A stretch of 64,000 bases of DNA from positions 62,001 through 126,000 of the forward strand of contig NZ_JAPCHW010000003.1 in the NCBI RefSeq assembly GCF_026107515.2, given 5' to 3'. The position numbers were made by a program, and so were the translations under genes. Under the pieces are notes generated by a model, which did not search any database, was not told where the DNA came from, and saw only the letters and a list, made by a program, of their open reading frames with translations. This stretch comes from Glutamicibacter sp. MNS18 (GTDB lineage Bacteria; Actinomycetota; Actinomycetes; Actinomycetales; Micrococcaceae). Every line of letters begins with the position of its first letter. Within the stretch, counting starts at the first letter, position 1. Positions 1-7,734 of this stretch are shown here, piece after piece.

Positions 1-593
1 TGGTCATCCGGCATGGGCGCGGTGGTCTTGAGCCAGACCGCGCTCTCGGCGGTGCGTTCCCCGGAGGCGCGAAGGTAAATCGGATCCGAGACATGACGGA
101 CATCGAACGGACGTTCGAAGGCCCATTCCTGTGCCACCGGGTGGTCGATATCTCCCAGCACGTCGGCGGTGGTAGGCAGCTGGTCGGGATCCGGGATCCC
201 CTGCGGCATCGGGTCGTGGTGATCCAGCCCCGTGGCCGATTCCTGGAAGGAAGCAATCATCGACAGAATGGGCTTGCCATCCTGGTAGGCATGGACACGC
301 CGGGCCGAAAAGGAGCGGCCATCACGCATGCGTTCCACACCGAAAGTGATCGGCTGGTGCGGATCCCCGGGGCGCAGGAAATAACCGTGCATCGAATGGA
401 TGCCACGTTCCTCCGCGACGGTCCGGGCCGCGGCGATAATCGATTGGCCCAGCACCTGCCCGCCGAAGACCCGCGGACGGCTCTGCTTGGGCGTGTGGCC
501 AACGAAAATGTCCTCGTCCGTCCGCGCCTGCAGGTTTCCGCTGAGGTCCAGAAGGTCGATCAGCCGTTGGGTGTTCTGCGCGGAATCGGTCAC
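1..593 (-). CDS. tesB: Acyl-CoA thioesterase II, C-terminal end cut by window edge
   Basis: Hydrolyses acyl-CoA thioesters to free fatty acid and CoA in the cytoplasm. The reading frame stays open from 593 down to the left edge, so the C-terminus lies outside. The translated part shows the TesB double-hotdog N-terminal pattern: FVGHTPKQSRPRVFGGQVLGQ near residue 30, followed by SMHGYFLRPGDP and the F-V-E-R-M-R-DGRSFSARRV strand that is diagnostic of TesB/Acot8 proteins. I chose the GTG at 593 because AAGGGAG lies 8 bases upstream; an in-frame ATG at 635 has no such site. It is transcribed divergently from the gene at 770, with a perfect dyad (639-654) between them. The family assignment is firm; the physiological substrate is unknown. 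Confidence 0.9.
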   Translation of the reverse strand, partial: MTDSAQNTQRLIDLLDLSGNLQARTDEDIFVGHTPKQSRPRVFGGQVLGQSIIAAARTVAEERGIHSMHGYFLRPGDPHQPITFGVERMRDGRSFSARRVHAYQDGKPILSMIASFQESATGLDHHDPMPQGIPDPDQLPTTADVLGDIDHPVAQEWAFERPFDVRHVSDPIYLRASGERTAESAVWLKTTAPMPDD

Positions 594-638
594 GATGCGT
601 GCTCCCTTGGTCTGTGCCACATGTGGAAAAACCATACC

Positions 639-654
639 GTTACCTGGTGGTAAC
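639..654. promoter_or_regulatory. Perfect inverted repeat in tesB upstream region (candidate operator)
   Basis: GTTACC-TGGT-GGTAAC is a 6-bp-arm perfect dyad located 46 bases upstream of the tesB start, in the divergent interval with the gene at 770. Its size fits a TetR/GntR-type operator. No regulator gene is adjacent, so the binding protein is unknown. Confidence 0.4.
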
Positions 655-769
655 TTCCAGTGTGACCGCTTGTGTCGTTCTCTGCAGTACATCTTGCAAC
701 AGAACCGGGAGATGACGAAATTATCACACCTGCGCTCGTACGCTTCGCCGGACGTGAGACGATGATCTT

Positions 770-1429
770 ATGTCTAGTGAAGCCTTGATTTTTGATGATA
801 CGACCTCCGTGCAGGATCTGGCGAAGTTGATCAGCCGGGCCAAGAGCATCGAAGACGATTCGGCCCAGCTGATGGCACGCTCACATGCCCTGGCCGTCTA
901 TGTTCCGGTGCTGGTTCCGGCCAGCCTGGGCAGTGGAGAATTCACCATTCTGGGGATGCGGGTACACCGGTTGGCCGAGCCTGCGACATTGACCGCCTGC
1001 TATTCGCTGGCCTCGATCCAGGATCGACTGGCCCGCATGGGCGATAGCTCGCGACAGTTCGCGCTTCCCCCGGTCCAGGCGCATCCGCAATGGGCCGGAA
1101 TCCAGGTTCCGGTCTCGGGGTGGGAATCCGTGGCGCAGATCGAGGACCGGGTCCTGGCCGAGGCTGCCCGAAGCGGGATCAACGCCGTGGCCGACGCATT
1201 GCCGGAGAACCCGGGTAAACCGGTGATCAGCCAGGTACGCCAGCGTATCTGGTCCTCGATCCAACCCGATACCGATCCCAAGCTGCCACTCGGCGCGTCC
1301 TTCGCAATGGAAACCCTCGGTTTTTTGACAGCCGACGGGCACAGCACCGTGTACCGCAGCGGCTCCTGGCTGCGTTTGACCAGTTCGCGCGGCCATGTGC
1401 TGGTGCGCCGGGATGCCGCGCTGATCTAG
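770..1429 (+). CDS. Conserved actinobacterial protein of unknown function
   Basis: A 219-residue soluble protein without signal peptide or membrane segment. I do not recognise a named domain. The codon use is typical of the window (strong G/C at third positions), which supports a real gene. The start is an ATG with no clear Shine-Dalgarno sequence; upstream is GTGAGACGATGATCTT, so a short or leaderless mRNA is possible. It is divergent from tesB and convergent with the globin/OsmC pair. The N-terminal third contains a helical stretch (QDLAKLISRAKSIEDDSAQL), and the rest looks alpha/beta. No function is assigned. Confidence 0.75.
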   Translation: MSSEALIFDDTTSVQDLAKLISRAKSIEDDSAQLMARSHALAVYVPVLVPASLGSGEFTILGMRVHRLAEPATLTACYSLASIQDRLARMGDSSRQFALPPVQAHPQWAGIQVPVSGWESVAQIEDRVLAEAARSGINAVADALPENPGKPVISQVRQRIWSSIQPDTDPKLPLGASFAMETLGFLTADGHSTVYRSGSWLRLTSSRGHVLVRRDAALI

Positions 1430-1478
1430 GCCGGTGCCCGCCCCGGGCGCACGATTGCCCCGGACCCGTGGTGCGGGC

Positions 1479-1979
1479 CTATCCCGGACGATTCACCAGC
1501 GAATGCGCAGCCCGGTCGAAGTAGTCGCGCAGGGTTTCGGCGTGCAAGGGGGACAGGTCCATCTGCCCGATGGCCTTGTTCATGTGACCCAGCCAGACAT
1601 CCCGGTTGTGCGCATCCACGTGGAAGGGCATATGGCGCATGCGTAGCCGGGGGTGGCCACGGTGTTGCGAATAGGTGCTCGGCCCGCCCCAGTACTGTTC
1701 AAGGAACAACTGCAAGCGGATCCGGGCCGGGTAGAGGTCCTGCTCCGGGTACATGCTGCGGAATTCCTCGTCCTGGGCAACCGAGGCGTAGAACAAACGT
1801 GCCAGCTCCGCGAAGACCGGACGCCCGCCCACCTCTGCATATAAGGTCCCGGAGAAGTCGGACAGGTCGACCTCGGCGCTGGCCAGTTCGAGGAACTCGG
1901 TCGTGGACGGGCCGGTGACCACCGGATTGCTCAGGGGATCGTTGACGACCCGGTGGGACAGTGGATTCGCTTCGGTCAT
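1479..1979 (-). CDS. glbO: Group II truncated haemoglobin
   Basis: A haem protein of the 2-on-2 globin family, GlbO class, associated with oxygen/peroxide chemistry near the membrane in mycobacteria. The globin fold begins around residue 46 and contains the class signatures FLEQYWGGPSTYSQHRGHPR and RMRHMPF. By alignment from memory with M. tuberculosis GlbO, the proximal His is H116, Tyr CD1 is Y77 and Trp G8 is W129; all are present. An N-terminal extension of about 45 residues precedes the fold, longer than in the mycobacterial protein. AGGAAAG precedes the ATG. Its start overlaps the stop of the OsmC gene by 4 bp, so the two are translationally coupled. Confidence 0.93.
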   Translation of the reverse strand: MTEANPLSHRVVNDPLSNPVVTGPSTTEFLELASAEVDLSDFSGTLYAEVGGRPVFAELARLFYASVAQDEEFRSMYPEQDLYPARIRLQLFLEQYWGGPSTYSQHRGHPRLRMRHMPFHVDAHNRDVWLGHMNKAIGQMDLSPLHAETLRDYFDRAAHSLVNRPG

Positions 1980-2461
1980 GGTTTCTTTCCTGGACGCGGG
2001 GTGGTGGGCTCGTGATGGACCGTGAAATTAACCGACCGGGCAATGAAGCAGACCTTGTTGGCCTGGGCGTGCAGGGCATCGGCCAGCTCGCGCTGCGCCT
2101 CGTCCAGCAACCCGACCTCGGGGCGCAGGGTGGCCTCGGTGAACTGCCCGCTGCCGTCGTAGTTCAGCTTCAGGGTTCCCCGGGCATGGTCCTGGTAACT
2201 GGTGACCACCAGCCCGTGTTTTACCGCCATGTGCAGGTAGGAGAGCATATGGCATTGGCTGAGGGCAGCCAGCAACAGCTGTTCGGGATTCCAGCGCTGC
2301 GCATCGCCGTGAAAGGTGGGATCGGCGGTTCCGGCGATGTCCGGCAAGCCGGCGGCACTGATAATGTGTTCCCTTCCGTAGCCGCGGTAGCTACGGGTAC
2401 CCTCACCACGGTTCCCCGTCCACCGCATGGAGATCTGGTAGTTGTGTCGTGAGAGGTCCAT
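1976..2461 (-). CDS. OsmC/Ohr-family peroxide-reducing protein
   Basis: A cytoplasmic protein of the OsmC/Ohr superfamily, which reduces organic hydroperoxides with a pair of cysteines. Two cysteines sit in the family positions: C70 in LLLAALSQCHML, on the central helix, and C138 in NKVCFIARSVNF. The start HNYQISMRWTGN and the FHGDAQRWNPEQLLLAA segment are typical of the YhfA/OsmC-like branch rather than classical Ohr. It is the first gene of a two-gene unit with the globin and overlaps it by 4 bp. A joint role in handling oxidants is an inference from the coupling. Confidence 0.9.
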   Translation of the reverse strand: MDLSRHNYQISMRWTGNRGEGTRSYRGYGREHIISAAGLPDIAGTADPTFHGDAQRWNPEQLLLAALSQCHMLSYLHMAVKHGLVVTSYQDHARGTLKLNYDGSGQFTEATLRPEVGLLDEAQRELADALHAQANKVCFIARSVNFTVHHEPTTPRPGKKP

Positions 2462-2496
2462 GGGCTGATTCTCCCATGTTTGGGAGGCAAAGTGCT

Positions 2497-2534
2497 ATGG
2501 CGTGGTCCACAGCCGAGGCGGTGGACCACGCCAT
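2497..2534 (-). terminator. Hairpin after pepN
   Basis: ATGGCGTGGTCCAC and its exact complement form a 14-bp stem around a 10-base loop, immediately downstream of the pepN stop codon. There is no long T tract, as is common in actinobacteria. Confidence 0.7.
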
Positions 2535-2538
2535 GGGA

Positions 2539-5085
2539 TCAGCGGCGATCTGCCGCCTGGGCGTCTAGTGCCCGCAGCACATCGGCCCGGCTTTCGGACA
2601 GCAGGCGGCGCAGGGCCGGCTGTTCGGTGCCCAGTTCCTCCAGGAAGTCGTCGGTTCGCTGCACGGTGGCATTGCTGACCGAGGCGCTGGGGTAGAGCCC
2701 GATGACGATCTGCTTGGCCATTTCATGGGACAGGGCCTGCCACTTGTCCGGGATGGCGGCGAAATAGCGATCGGCGTACCCGGCGATCAACGTGGTGTCA
2801 TGGGCCCTGTTGAACCCGGCGATCACCGCTGCGTGGTTGTCGTTGGACAAGCTGCCCGAGAGCACCAGCTCGAAGGCCTCGTCCTTGGCGTGGGTGGTCG
2901 GCCGGGCGGCGCGTGCGGTGTACCAGCTCGATTTGCCCTTGGCCGTGGCATCGGCGGCCAGCGCGGCATCCAGATCGGCATCGGAGGTGCGCCCACCGGC
3001 CGCCAGGGCGATCACCAGCGACCAGCGCAGGTCCGTATCCAGTTCAAGCCCCGGCAGGATCGGTTCGCCGCCCAGTAACGCCTCCAGCCGGTCCAGCTGG
3101 GCACCGGTTCGTGCCCTGTTGGCGAATGCCAGGGTGAACTGCAGTTGCTCATCCGAGGCCGCCGTGGCGGCCTCGGCCAGCTCCCAGAGCCGGTCGGCGG
3201 CCTGGATGCCCGCCTGCTGCTGGCGCGAGGGATCGACGTAGAAATCCAGCGCCGTGTTCAGCTGGCGCAGCAGCACCATGATCACCGAGGAATCGTCCTC
3301 GTGGCCGATGTTGTTCAGCAGCAGCTCGACATAGCTGCTGGCCCCGGTTTCCGCATCGCGGACCGCGTCCCAGGCGGCGCTCCACACCAGGGTGCGTGGC
3401 AATGTGTCGATGAAGTCCTTCAGGTGTCCGGTGGCGGTCTGAAGCGATTGCTCGTCCAGCCGGATCTTGGCATAGGTCAAGTCATCGTCATTGAGCAGCA
3501 CCAGATCGGGGCGGGGCAGGCCCACCAACCCCGGAACCGGGGTGTGCGCTCCACGGATATCAAGCTCCTCGCGGTGGGTGCGCACCAGCCGCCCATTCTC
3601 ATCCAGGGAATAGAAGCCCACGGCCAGCCGGTGCTCACGGATCGTGGGGTGCTCGGCGACGGCGCTTTGCCTGATGCCGAAGGAGGTGATCGTCCCCTGC
3701 CGATCGGTGTCGATCTGAGCCTTGAGGGTGTTGACCCCGGCGGTCTCCAGCCACTGGCCGGACCAGTTGCTCAGGTCGCGTCCGGAGGCCGTCTCCAGTT
3801 CGCGCAGGAGATCGGGCAGCTCGGTATTCTTCCAGGCGTGCTTGGCGAAGTAGCTGCGCACCCCGGCCATGAATTCGTCCTGTCCCACAAAGGCCACCAG
3901 CTGGCGCAGCACACTGGCGCCCTTGGCGTAGGTGATGCCGTCGAAATTCACTTCCACATCGGCCAGGTCGTTCATCTCGGCGACCACCGGATGGGTGGAG
4001 GGCAGCTGGTCCTGCCGGTAGGCCCAGTTCTTCTCCAGCATGTTGAAGGTGGTCCAGGAGCCGGTGAACTCGGTGTTCTCCGCGGCGGCCAGCGTGGACA
4101 TGAATTCGGCAAAGGACTCGTTGAGCCACAGGTCGTTCCACCACTTCATGGTGACCAGGTCGCCGAACCACATATGCGCCAGTTCATGCAGGATCGTGAT
4201 GGCCCGACGCTCCACCATGGCGTTGGTGGGACGGGAGCGGAAGACATAGCTTTCCAGGAAGGTCACGGCCCCGGCGTTTTCCATGGCCCCGGCGTTGAAC
4301 TCCGGGACAAACAGCTGGTCGTATTTCTCGAACGGGTAGGGGACCGCGAAGTTCTTCTCGAAGAATTCGAAACCCTGCCGGGTAATGGTGATGATGTTCT
4401 CGAAGTCCAGGTACTCCATCATCGAGGCCCGGGCGAAGACGCCCAGTTCGATGGTGCGCCCATCGGACGAGACCAACGAATCGCGCTGCACCCGGTACGG
4501 GCCGGCGATCAGTGCGGTGATGTAGCAGGAGATGCGCTGCGTGGGCGCAAACTCCCAGCGGGCCGTCGCCTCGTCCACGGTCAGCGGTTGCGGGGTCGGC
4601 GCATTGGACACCACATTCCAGTGCCTGGGCGCGGTGACCGTGAACTGGAAGCTCGCCTTCAGGTCGGGTTGCTCGAACACCGCGAACATCCTGCGGCAAT
4701 CGGCCACTTCGAACTGCGAATACAGGTATACCTCGTCATCCACCGGGTCGACGAAGCGGTGCAGGCCTTCACCGGTATTCATGTACAGGGCGTCGGCGTC
4801 AACAACCAGCAGGTTCTGCGCTTCCAGCTCAGGTAGGGTGATCCGGATCCCGTCGCTGTGTACGACCGGATCCAGTTCGCGTCCGTTGAGTGTGATGGAT
4901 CGGACCGTGTCGGTGACGGCGTCGATAAAGGTCGAGGCCCCGGCCGTGGCCGTGAAACGCACGGTGGTTCGTGAAGAGAAGACCTTGTCCCCGGTGGTCA
5001 GGTCCAACTCCACCTGGTAGCTGTCGACATCGATCAGGTCGGCGCGTTCGATCGCCTCGAGGCGAGTCAGGTTCATTCCGGGCAT
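2539..5085 (-). CDS. pepN: Aminopeptidase N (M1 family)
   Basis: A zinc metallo-aminopeptidase that removes N-terminal residues from peptides in the cytoplasm. In the 848-residue protein the substrate-anchoring GAMEN motif is at 266-270, the zinc site HELAH at 300-304, and the third zinc ligand Glu at 323 within LNESFAEF. The C-terminal ERAP1-like helical domain is complete. The frame is open further upstream to 5250, but I place the start at the ATG at 5085: GGAG lies 8 bases before it and the sequence MPGMNLTRLEAIERA matches the usual start of actinobacterial PepN. It sits between OsmC and rpiB, an order also seen near clpP in mycobacteria. Confidence 0.95.
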   Translation of the reverse strand: MPGMNLTRLEAIERADLIDVDSYQVELDLTTGDKVFSSRTTVRFTATAGASTFIDAVTDTVRSITLNGRELDPVVHSDGIRITLPELEAQNLLVVDADALYMNTGEGLHRFVDPVDDEVYLYSQFEVADCRRMFAVFEQPDLKASFQFTVTAPRHWNVVSNAPTPQPLTVDEATARWEFAPTQRISCYITALIAGPYRVQRDSLVSSDGRTIELGVFARASMMEYLDFENIITITRQGFEFFEKNFAVPYPFEKYDQLFVPEFNAGAMENAGAVTFLESYVFRSRPTNAMVERRAITILHELAHMWFGDLVTMKWWNDLWLNESFAEFMSTLAAAENTEFTGSWTTFNMLEKNWAYRQDQLPSTHPVVAEMNDLADVEVNFDGITYAKGASVLRQLVAFVGQDEFMAGVRSYFAKHAWKNTELPDLLRELETASGRDLSNWSGQWLETAGVNTLKAQIDTDRQGTITSFGIRQSAVAEHPTIREHRLAVGFYSLDENGRLVRTHREELDIRGAHTPVPGLVGLPRPDLVLLNDDDLTYAKIRLDEQSLQTATGHLKDFIDTLPRTLVWSAAWDAVRDAETGASSYVELLLNNIGHEDDSSVIMVLLRQLNTALDFYVDPSRQQQAGIQAADRLWELAEAATAASDEQLQFTLAFANRARTGAQLDRLEALLGGEPILPGLELDTDLRWSLVIALAAGGRTSDADLDAALAADATAKGKSSWYTARAARPTTHAKDEAFELVLSGSLSNDNHAAVIAGFNRAHDTTLIAGYADRYFAAIPDKWQALSHEMAKQIVIGLYPSASVSNATVQRTDDFLEELGTEQPALRRLLSESRADVLRALDAQAADRR

Positions 5086-5328
5086 GGTCTGGGCTCCGAA
5101 TCCATGCGGGCTGGTACCGCATTCTGCAGATATGAAATATTTATTGAACAACTGCGTCCATTGTGCCACTGCAGGCCGGGGGTCATGCAAGTCTTTTCGC
5201 CGTATTTCCTCCCCGGCTTGCTTCGGTGCCCCGTCCCTGCGTGTGCGCACGATTCAAGGACCCCGGCCACTGGTCGCTAAGCTGGTGGTGTCAGCCTTGA
5301 CGAGCACCTGAACAGAAGAGGAATTCAC

Positions 5329-5802
5329 ATGCGCGTGCACATTGCCACCGACCACGCAGGTCTGGAATTGAGCGATCACCTGGTCAAGCATTTGTCGGCC
5401 AAGGGGTACGACATGGTTAACCACGGCCCGGGCTCCTACGACCCGGAGGACGACTACCCGGCGTTCTGCATCAATGCCGCCAAGGCCGTGATCGCCGACC
5501 AGCGTAATGGTATCGACGCATTGGGGATCGTGCTGGGCGGGTCGGGCAATGGCGAGCAGATCGCGGCGAACAAGGTCGAGGGGATTCGCGCGGCCCTGGC
5601 CTGGAACCTGGACACCGCCAAGCTGGCCCGCCAGCATAACAATGCCAACGTGGTGGCCGTGGGTGGGCGCCAGCACTCGGTGGAGGAGGCCGCCGAAATC
5701 ATCGAGGCCTTCCTGGCCGAGCCGTTCAGTGAAGCCGAGCGCCATGAACGGCGTATCGGCAAGATCGCGACCTACGAAACCACCGGTGAGGTCATCGACT
5801 AG
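5329..5802 (+). CDS. rpiB: Ribose-5-phosphate isomerase B
   Basis: Interconverts ribose-5-phosphate and ribulose-5-phosphate in the pentose phosphate pathway. The 157-residue RpiB/LacAB protein starts MRVHIATDHAGLEL, with the D8-H9 pair that binds the phosphosugar. The loop GGSGNGEQIAANK has Glu at position 76, the catalytic base of the actinobacterial subclass, where enterobacterial RpiB uses Cys. The AGAGG ribosome site is well placed. The nei-like gene follows after 2 bases, so the two form an operon. Confidence 0.95.
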   Translation: MRVHIATDHAGLELSDHLVKHLSAKGYDMVNHGPGSYDPEDDYPAFCINAAKAVIADQRNGIDALGIVLGGSGNGEQIAANKVEGIRAALAWNLDTAKLARQHNNANVVAVGGRQHSVEEAAEIIEAFLAEPFSEAERHERRIGKIATYETTGEVID

Positions 5803-5804
5803 CC

Positions 5805-6764
5805 GTGCCAGAAGGACATTCCCTGCACCGCCTGTCCCGGCAATTCGACGATGCCTTCGGCGGTCAGACCGTGCGGGTCTCATCACCCCAGGGCCGGTTC
5901 GCCTCCGATGCCGCGCGTCTGGACGGGCATCGGCTTGAAAGCTCCTGGGCCAAGGGCAAGCAATTGTTCGCCCGCTTCTCCAACGACCTGTACCTGCGTG
6001 TCCACCTGGGCCTCTATGGTGCCGTCGATTTCGGGGGAGACGAGCATTTCCGCGGAGCCTCCTCCATTGGCGCACCGCGTCGTATCGGCGAACGCGAACT
6101 GGACGATGAATCCACGGGGGAGTATGCCGGGCCGCCGGCACCGGTGGGACAGGTCCGTGCCCGGTTCGTGACCGGGCACGGATGGGCCGACCTGCGCGGC
6201 CCGAGCGCCTGTGAGGTGCTGGACTGGGACCAGGTGAACACCCAGTTGGCCAAGCTCGGACCCGATCCGTTGGTCGGAACCGCTGTGCGCTTCAGCCAGT
6301 CCAAGGGGCGGGAAACCGACAAGGACCCTAGCGCGGAACTTGAACGCGGCTACCTGCACTTCCGCCGGAATCTGGAGCGCACCAGGACGCCGATCGGCAT
6401 CGTGCTGATGAACCAGGCGCTGATCTCGGGGGTGGGCAACATCTACCGTGCCGAGGCGCTGTTCCGCTCGCGCGTCGATCCGCAGCTTCCGGCCAACGAG
6501 TTGTCGACGCGTACGGCCAAGAGGCTGTGGTGGGATATCGTCGGGCTCATGGAGGACGGGGTGCGTGATGGCCGGATCATCACCACCCGGCAGGAGGACC
6601 GCGACCCCACGGGACCGCTCTGGCCGGAGAACGCCTATTACGTCTACCAGCGGCAGGGGTTGGGGTGTCGCCGGTGCAATGCCAAGGTGTCATTGGCTGA
6701 AGTTGCCGGCCGCAAGCTGTACTGGTGTTCACGCTGCCAGCGTCCACCGCGCAAACGCGGATGA
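5805..6764 (+). CDS. nei: Fpg/Nei-family DNA glycosylase (endonuclease VIII type)
   Basis: Excises oxidised bases and nicks the abasic strand in base excision repair. After the initiator Met the protein begins PEGHSLHRLSRQF; Pro2 is the catalytic amine and Glu3 the partner. The helix-two-turn-helix segment ISGVGNIYRAEALFR is present, and a C-terminal zinc finger CRRCNAK...CSRCQRP contains four cysteines. It resembles mycobacterial Rv2464c, which also neighbours rpiB. An internal insertion of about 45 residues after QVRARFVTG makes it longer (319 residues) than typical Nei. It is translated directly after rpiB with a 2-base gap. Confidence 0.92.
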   Translation: MPEGHSLHRLSRQFDDAFGGQTVRVSSPQGRFASDAARLDGHRLESSWAKGKQLFARFSNDLYLRVHLGLYGAVDFGGDEHFRGASSIGAPRRIGERELDDESTGEYAGPPAPVGQVRARFVTGHGWADLRGPSACEVLDWDQVNTQLAKLGPDPLVGTAVRFSQSKGRETDKDPSAELERGYLHFRRNLERTRTPIGIVLMNQALISGVGNIYRAEALFRSRVDPQLPANELSTRTAKRLWWDIVGLMEDGVRDGRIITTRQEDRDPTGPLWPENAYYVYQRQGLGCRRCNAKVSLAEVAGRKLYWCSRCQRPPRKRG

Positions 6765-6838
6765 GGCCGGGGCGTCGCGCCGGTCAGGCGAAATTGCCGT
6801 ACCAAAGAGCATCCTAGTCGGAGCGGGATCTGGTCGAT

Positions 6839-6868
6839 TTGCACTGGGCTGGAACAATGCTCTAGACT
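6839..6868 (+). promoter_or_regulatory. Promoter of tRNA-Gly
   Basis: TTGCAC (6839-6844) and TAGACT (6863-6868) are separated by 18 bases, in good agreement with a housekeeping sigma promoter. The start would fall about 28 bases upstream of the mature tRNA. Confidence 0.65.
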
Positions 6869-6902
6869 GAATCCTGTTCACGGCAACGAAGCCGGGAAAT
6901 CT

Positions 6903-6973
6903 GGGGATGTAGCTTAATGGTAAAGCCTTAGTCTTCCAAACTAATGACGCGGGTTCGATTCCCGTCATCCCCT
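6903..6973 (+). tRNA. tRNA-Gly (anticodon TCC)
   Basis: A 71-base cloverleaf with acceptor stem GGGGATG/CATCCCC. The anticodon stem TTAGT/ACTAA encloses the loop CTTCCAA (anticodon TCC), and the T arm reads GGGTTCGATTCCC. The discriminator base is T. The 3' CCA is encoded at 6974-6976. Confidence 0.96.
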
Positions 6974-6982
6974 CCAGGAACG

Positions 6983-7013
6983 AAAAGACTCCGTCGCAAG
7001 ACGGGGTCTTTTT
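6983..7013 (+). terminator. Rho-independent terminator after tRNA-Gly
   Basis: AAAAGACTCCGTC, GCAA loop, GACGGGGTCTTTTT: a strong stem ending in a T run, 7 bases after the encoded CCA. Confidence 0.85.
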
Positions 7014-7331
7014 CGCGTTGCGGGGTTCCTCGCGGCGGGCATATCCGGCTGTTGTGGTTGTCACATCACGCAAACGGGTGCGAATGCCGCTCCGGACCCC
7101 TCGAAACAGCGGGTCCCGCGGCCCTCTGGCCATGGATTTTCACCGGTAAATCAACGAATCCTGCCTTTGGTCCGGCCGTTGCTGCGGGACATTCCCACCG
7201 ATTTTGCTTTCGATTTGAACCAGTGTAAATTTGTCTCTTGTGGTCAACGGCGGAAATGCCCGAAAGGCAACTGCAAAAAACCATGTGATTAGTAAGTTTC
7301 AGACTTCTTGAAAAGTTGGATATTTACTTTT
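7014..7331. other. Intergenic region, no gene seen
   Basis: This stretch between tRNA-Gly and the first tRNA-Pro falls to lower GC near its right end. I see no supported reading frame. It presumably holds the promoter of the first tRNA-Pro, but no clear -35/-10 pair stands out. Confidence 0.5.
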
Positions 7332-7406
7332 CGGGGTGTAGCTCAGCTTGGCTAGAGCGCGCGCTTTGGGAGCGTGAGGTCGCAGGTTCGAATCCTGTCA
7401 CCCCGA
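7332..7406 (+). tRNA. tRNA-Pro (anticodon TGG), copy 1
   Basis: A 75-base cloverleaf: acceptor CGGGGTG/CACCCCG, anticodon stem CGCGC/GCGTG with loop TTTGGGA (anticodon TGG), T arm CAGGTTCGAATCCTG, discriminator A. CCA is not encoded. It is identical base for base to the copy at 7567. Confidence 0.96.
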
Positions 7407-7522
7407 CGCCGTACGGGAAACGACGCCATGGGTGCTCGGTTCCACGGCGGACAGAGAACTAATTCATTTAGCTCTTGTGATCAGCGGAAACTCATCAGGT
7501 TGCCGGAAGGAATCACGAACGA

Positions 7523-7553
7523 TTAGTGGATCGGTACCGACTGCGGTTAGACT
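7523..7553 (+). promoter_or_regulatory. Probable promoter of second tRNA-Pro
   Basis: TAGACT at 7548-7553 lies 13 bases before the mature tRNA and has the same -10 sequence as the tRNA-Gly promoter. The -35 candidate TTAGTG (7523-7528) is weak, with a 19-base spacer. Confidence 0.45.
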
Positions 7554-7566
7554 GGTCACTGCTAAT

Positions 7567-7641
7567 CGGGGTGTAGCTCAGCTTGGCTAGAGCGCGCGCT
7601 TTGGGAGCGTGAGGTCGCAGGTTCGAATCCTGTCACCCCGA
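7567..7641 (+). tRNA. tRNA-Pro (anticodon TGG), copy 2
   Basis: An exact duplicate of the tRNA at 7332-7406, same 75 bases and no encoded CCA. Flanking sequences of the two copies differ and a separate -10 box precedes this one, so the copies are probably transcribed independently. Confidence 0.96.
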
Positions 7642-7653
7642 CTCTGTGTGAAG

Positions 7654-7689
7654 AACCCCGCAACAAATATTTTGTTGCGGGGTTTTTTT
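7654..7689 (+). terminator. Rho-independent terminator after tRNA-Pro
   Basis: AACCCCGCAACAAA pairs perfectly with TTTGTTGCGGGGTT around a 3-base TAT loop, followed by a T run. It separates the tRNA from tig. Confidence 0.92.
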
Positions 7690-7734
7690 GCAGATAAAGA
7701 CCTAATTCTTAGATAACTTCAGGAGTACAACGCT

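Noticed and set aside
3145-4836. A 563-codon open frame on the plus strand over pepN
   Set aside because: Antisense to the catalytic part of aminopeptidase N, with no start site or domain of its own.
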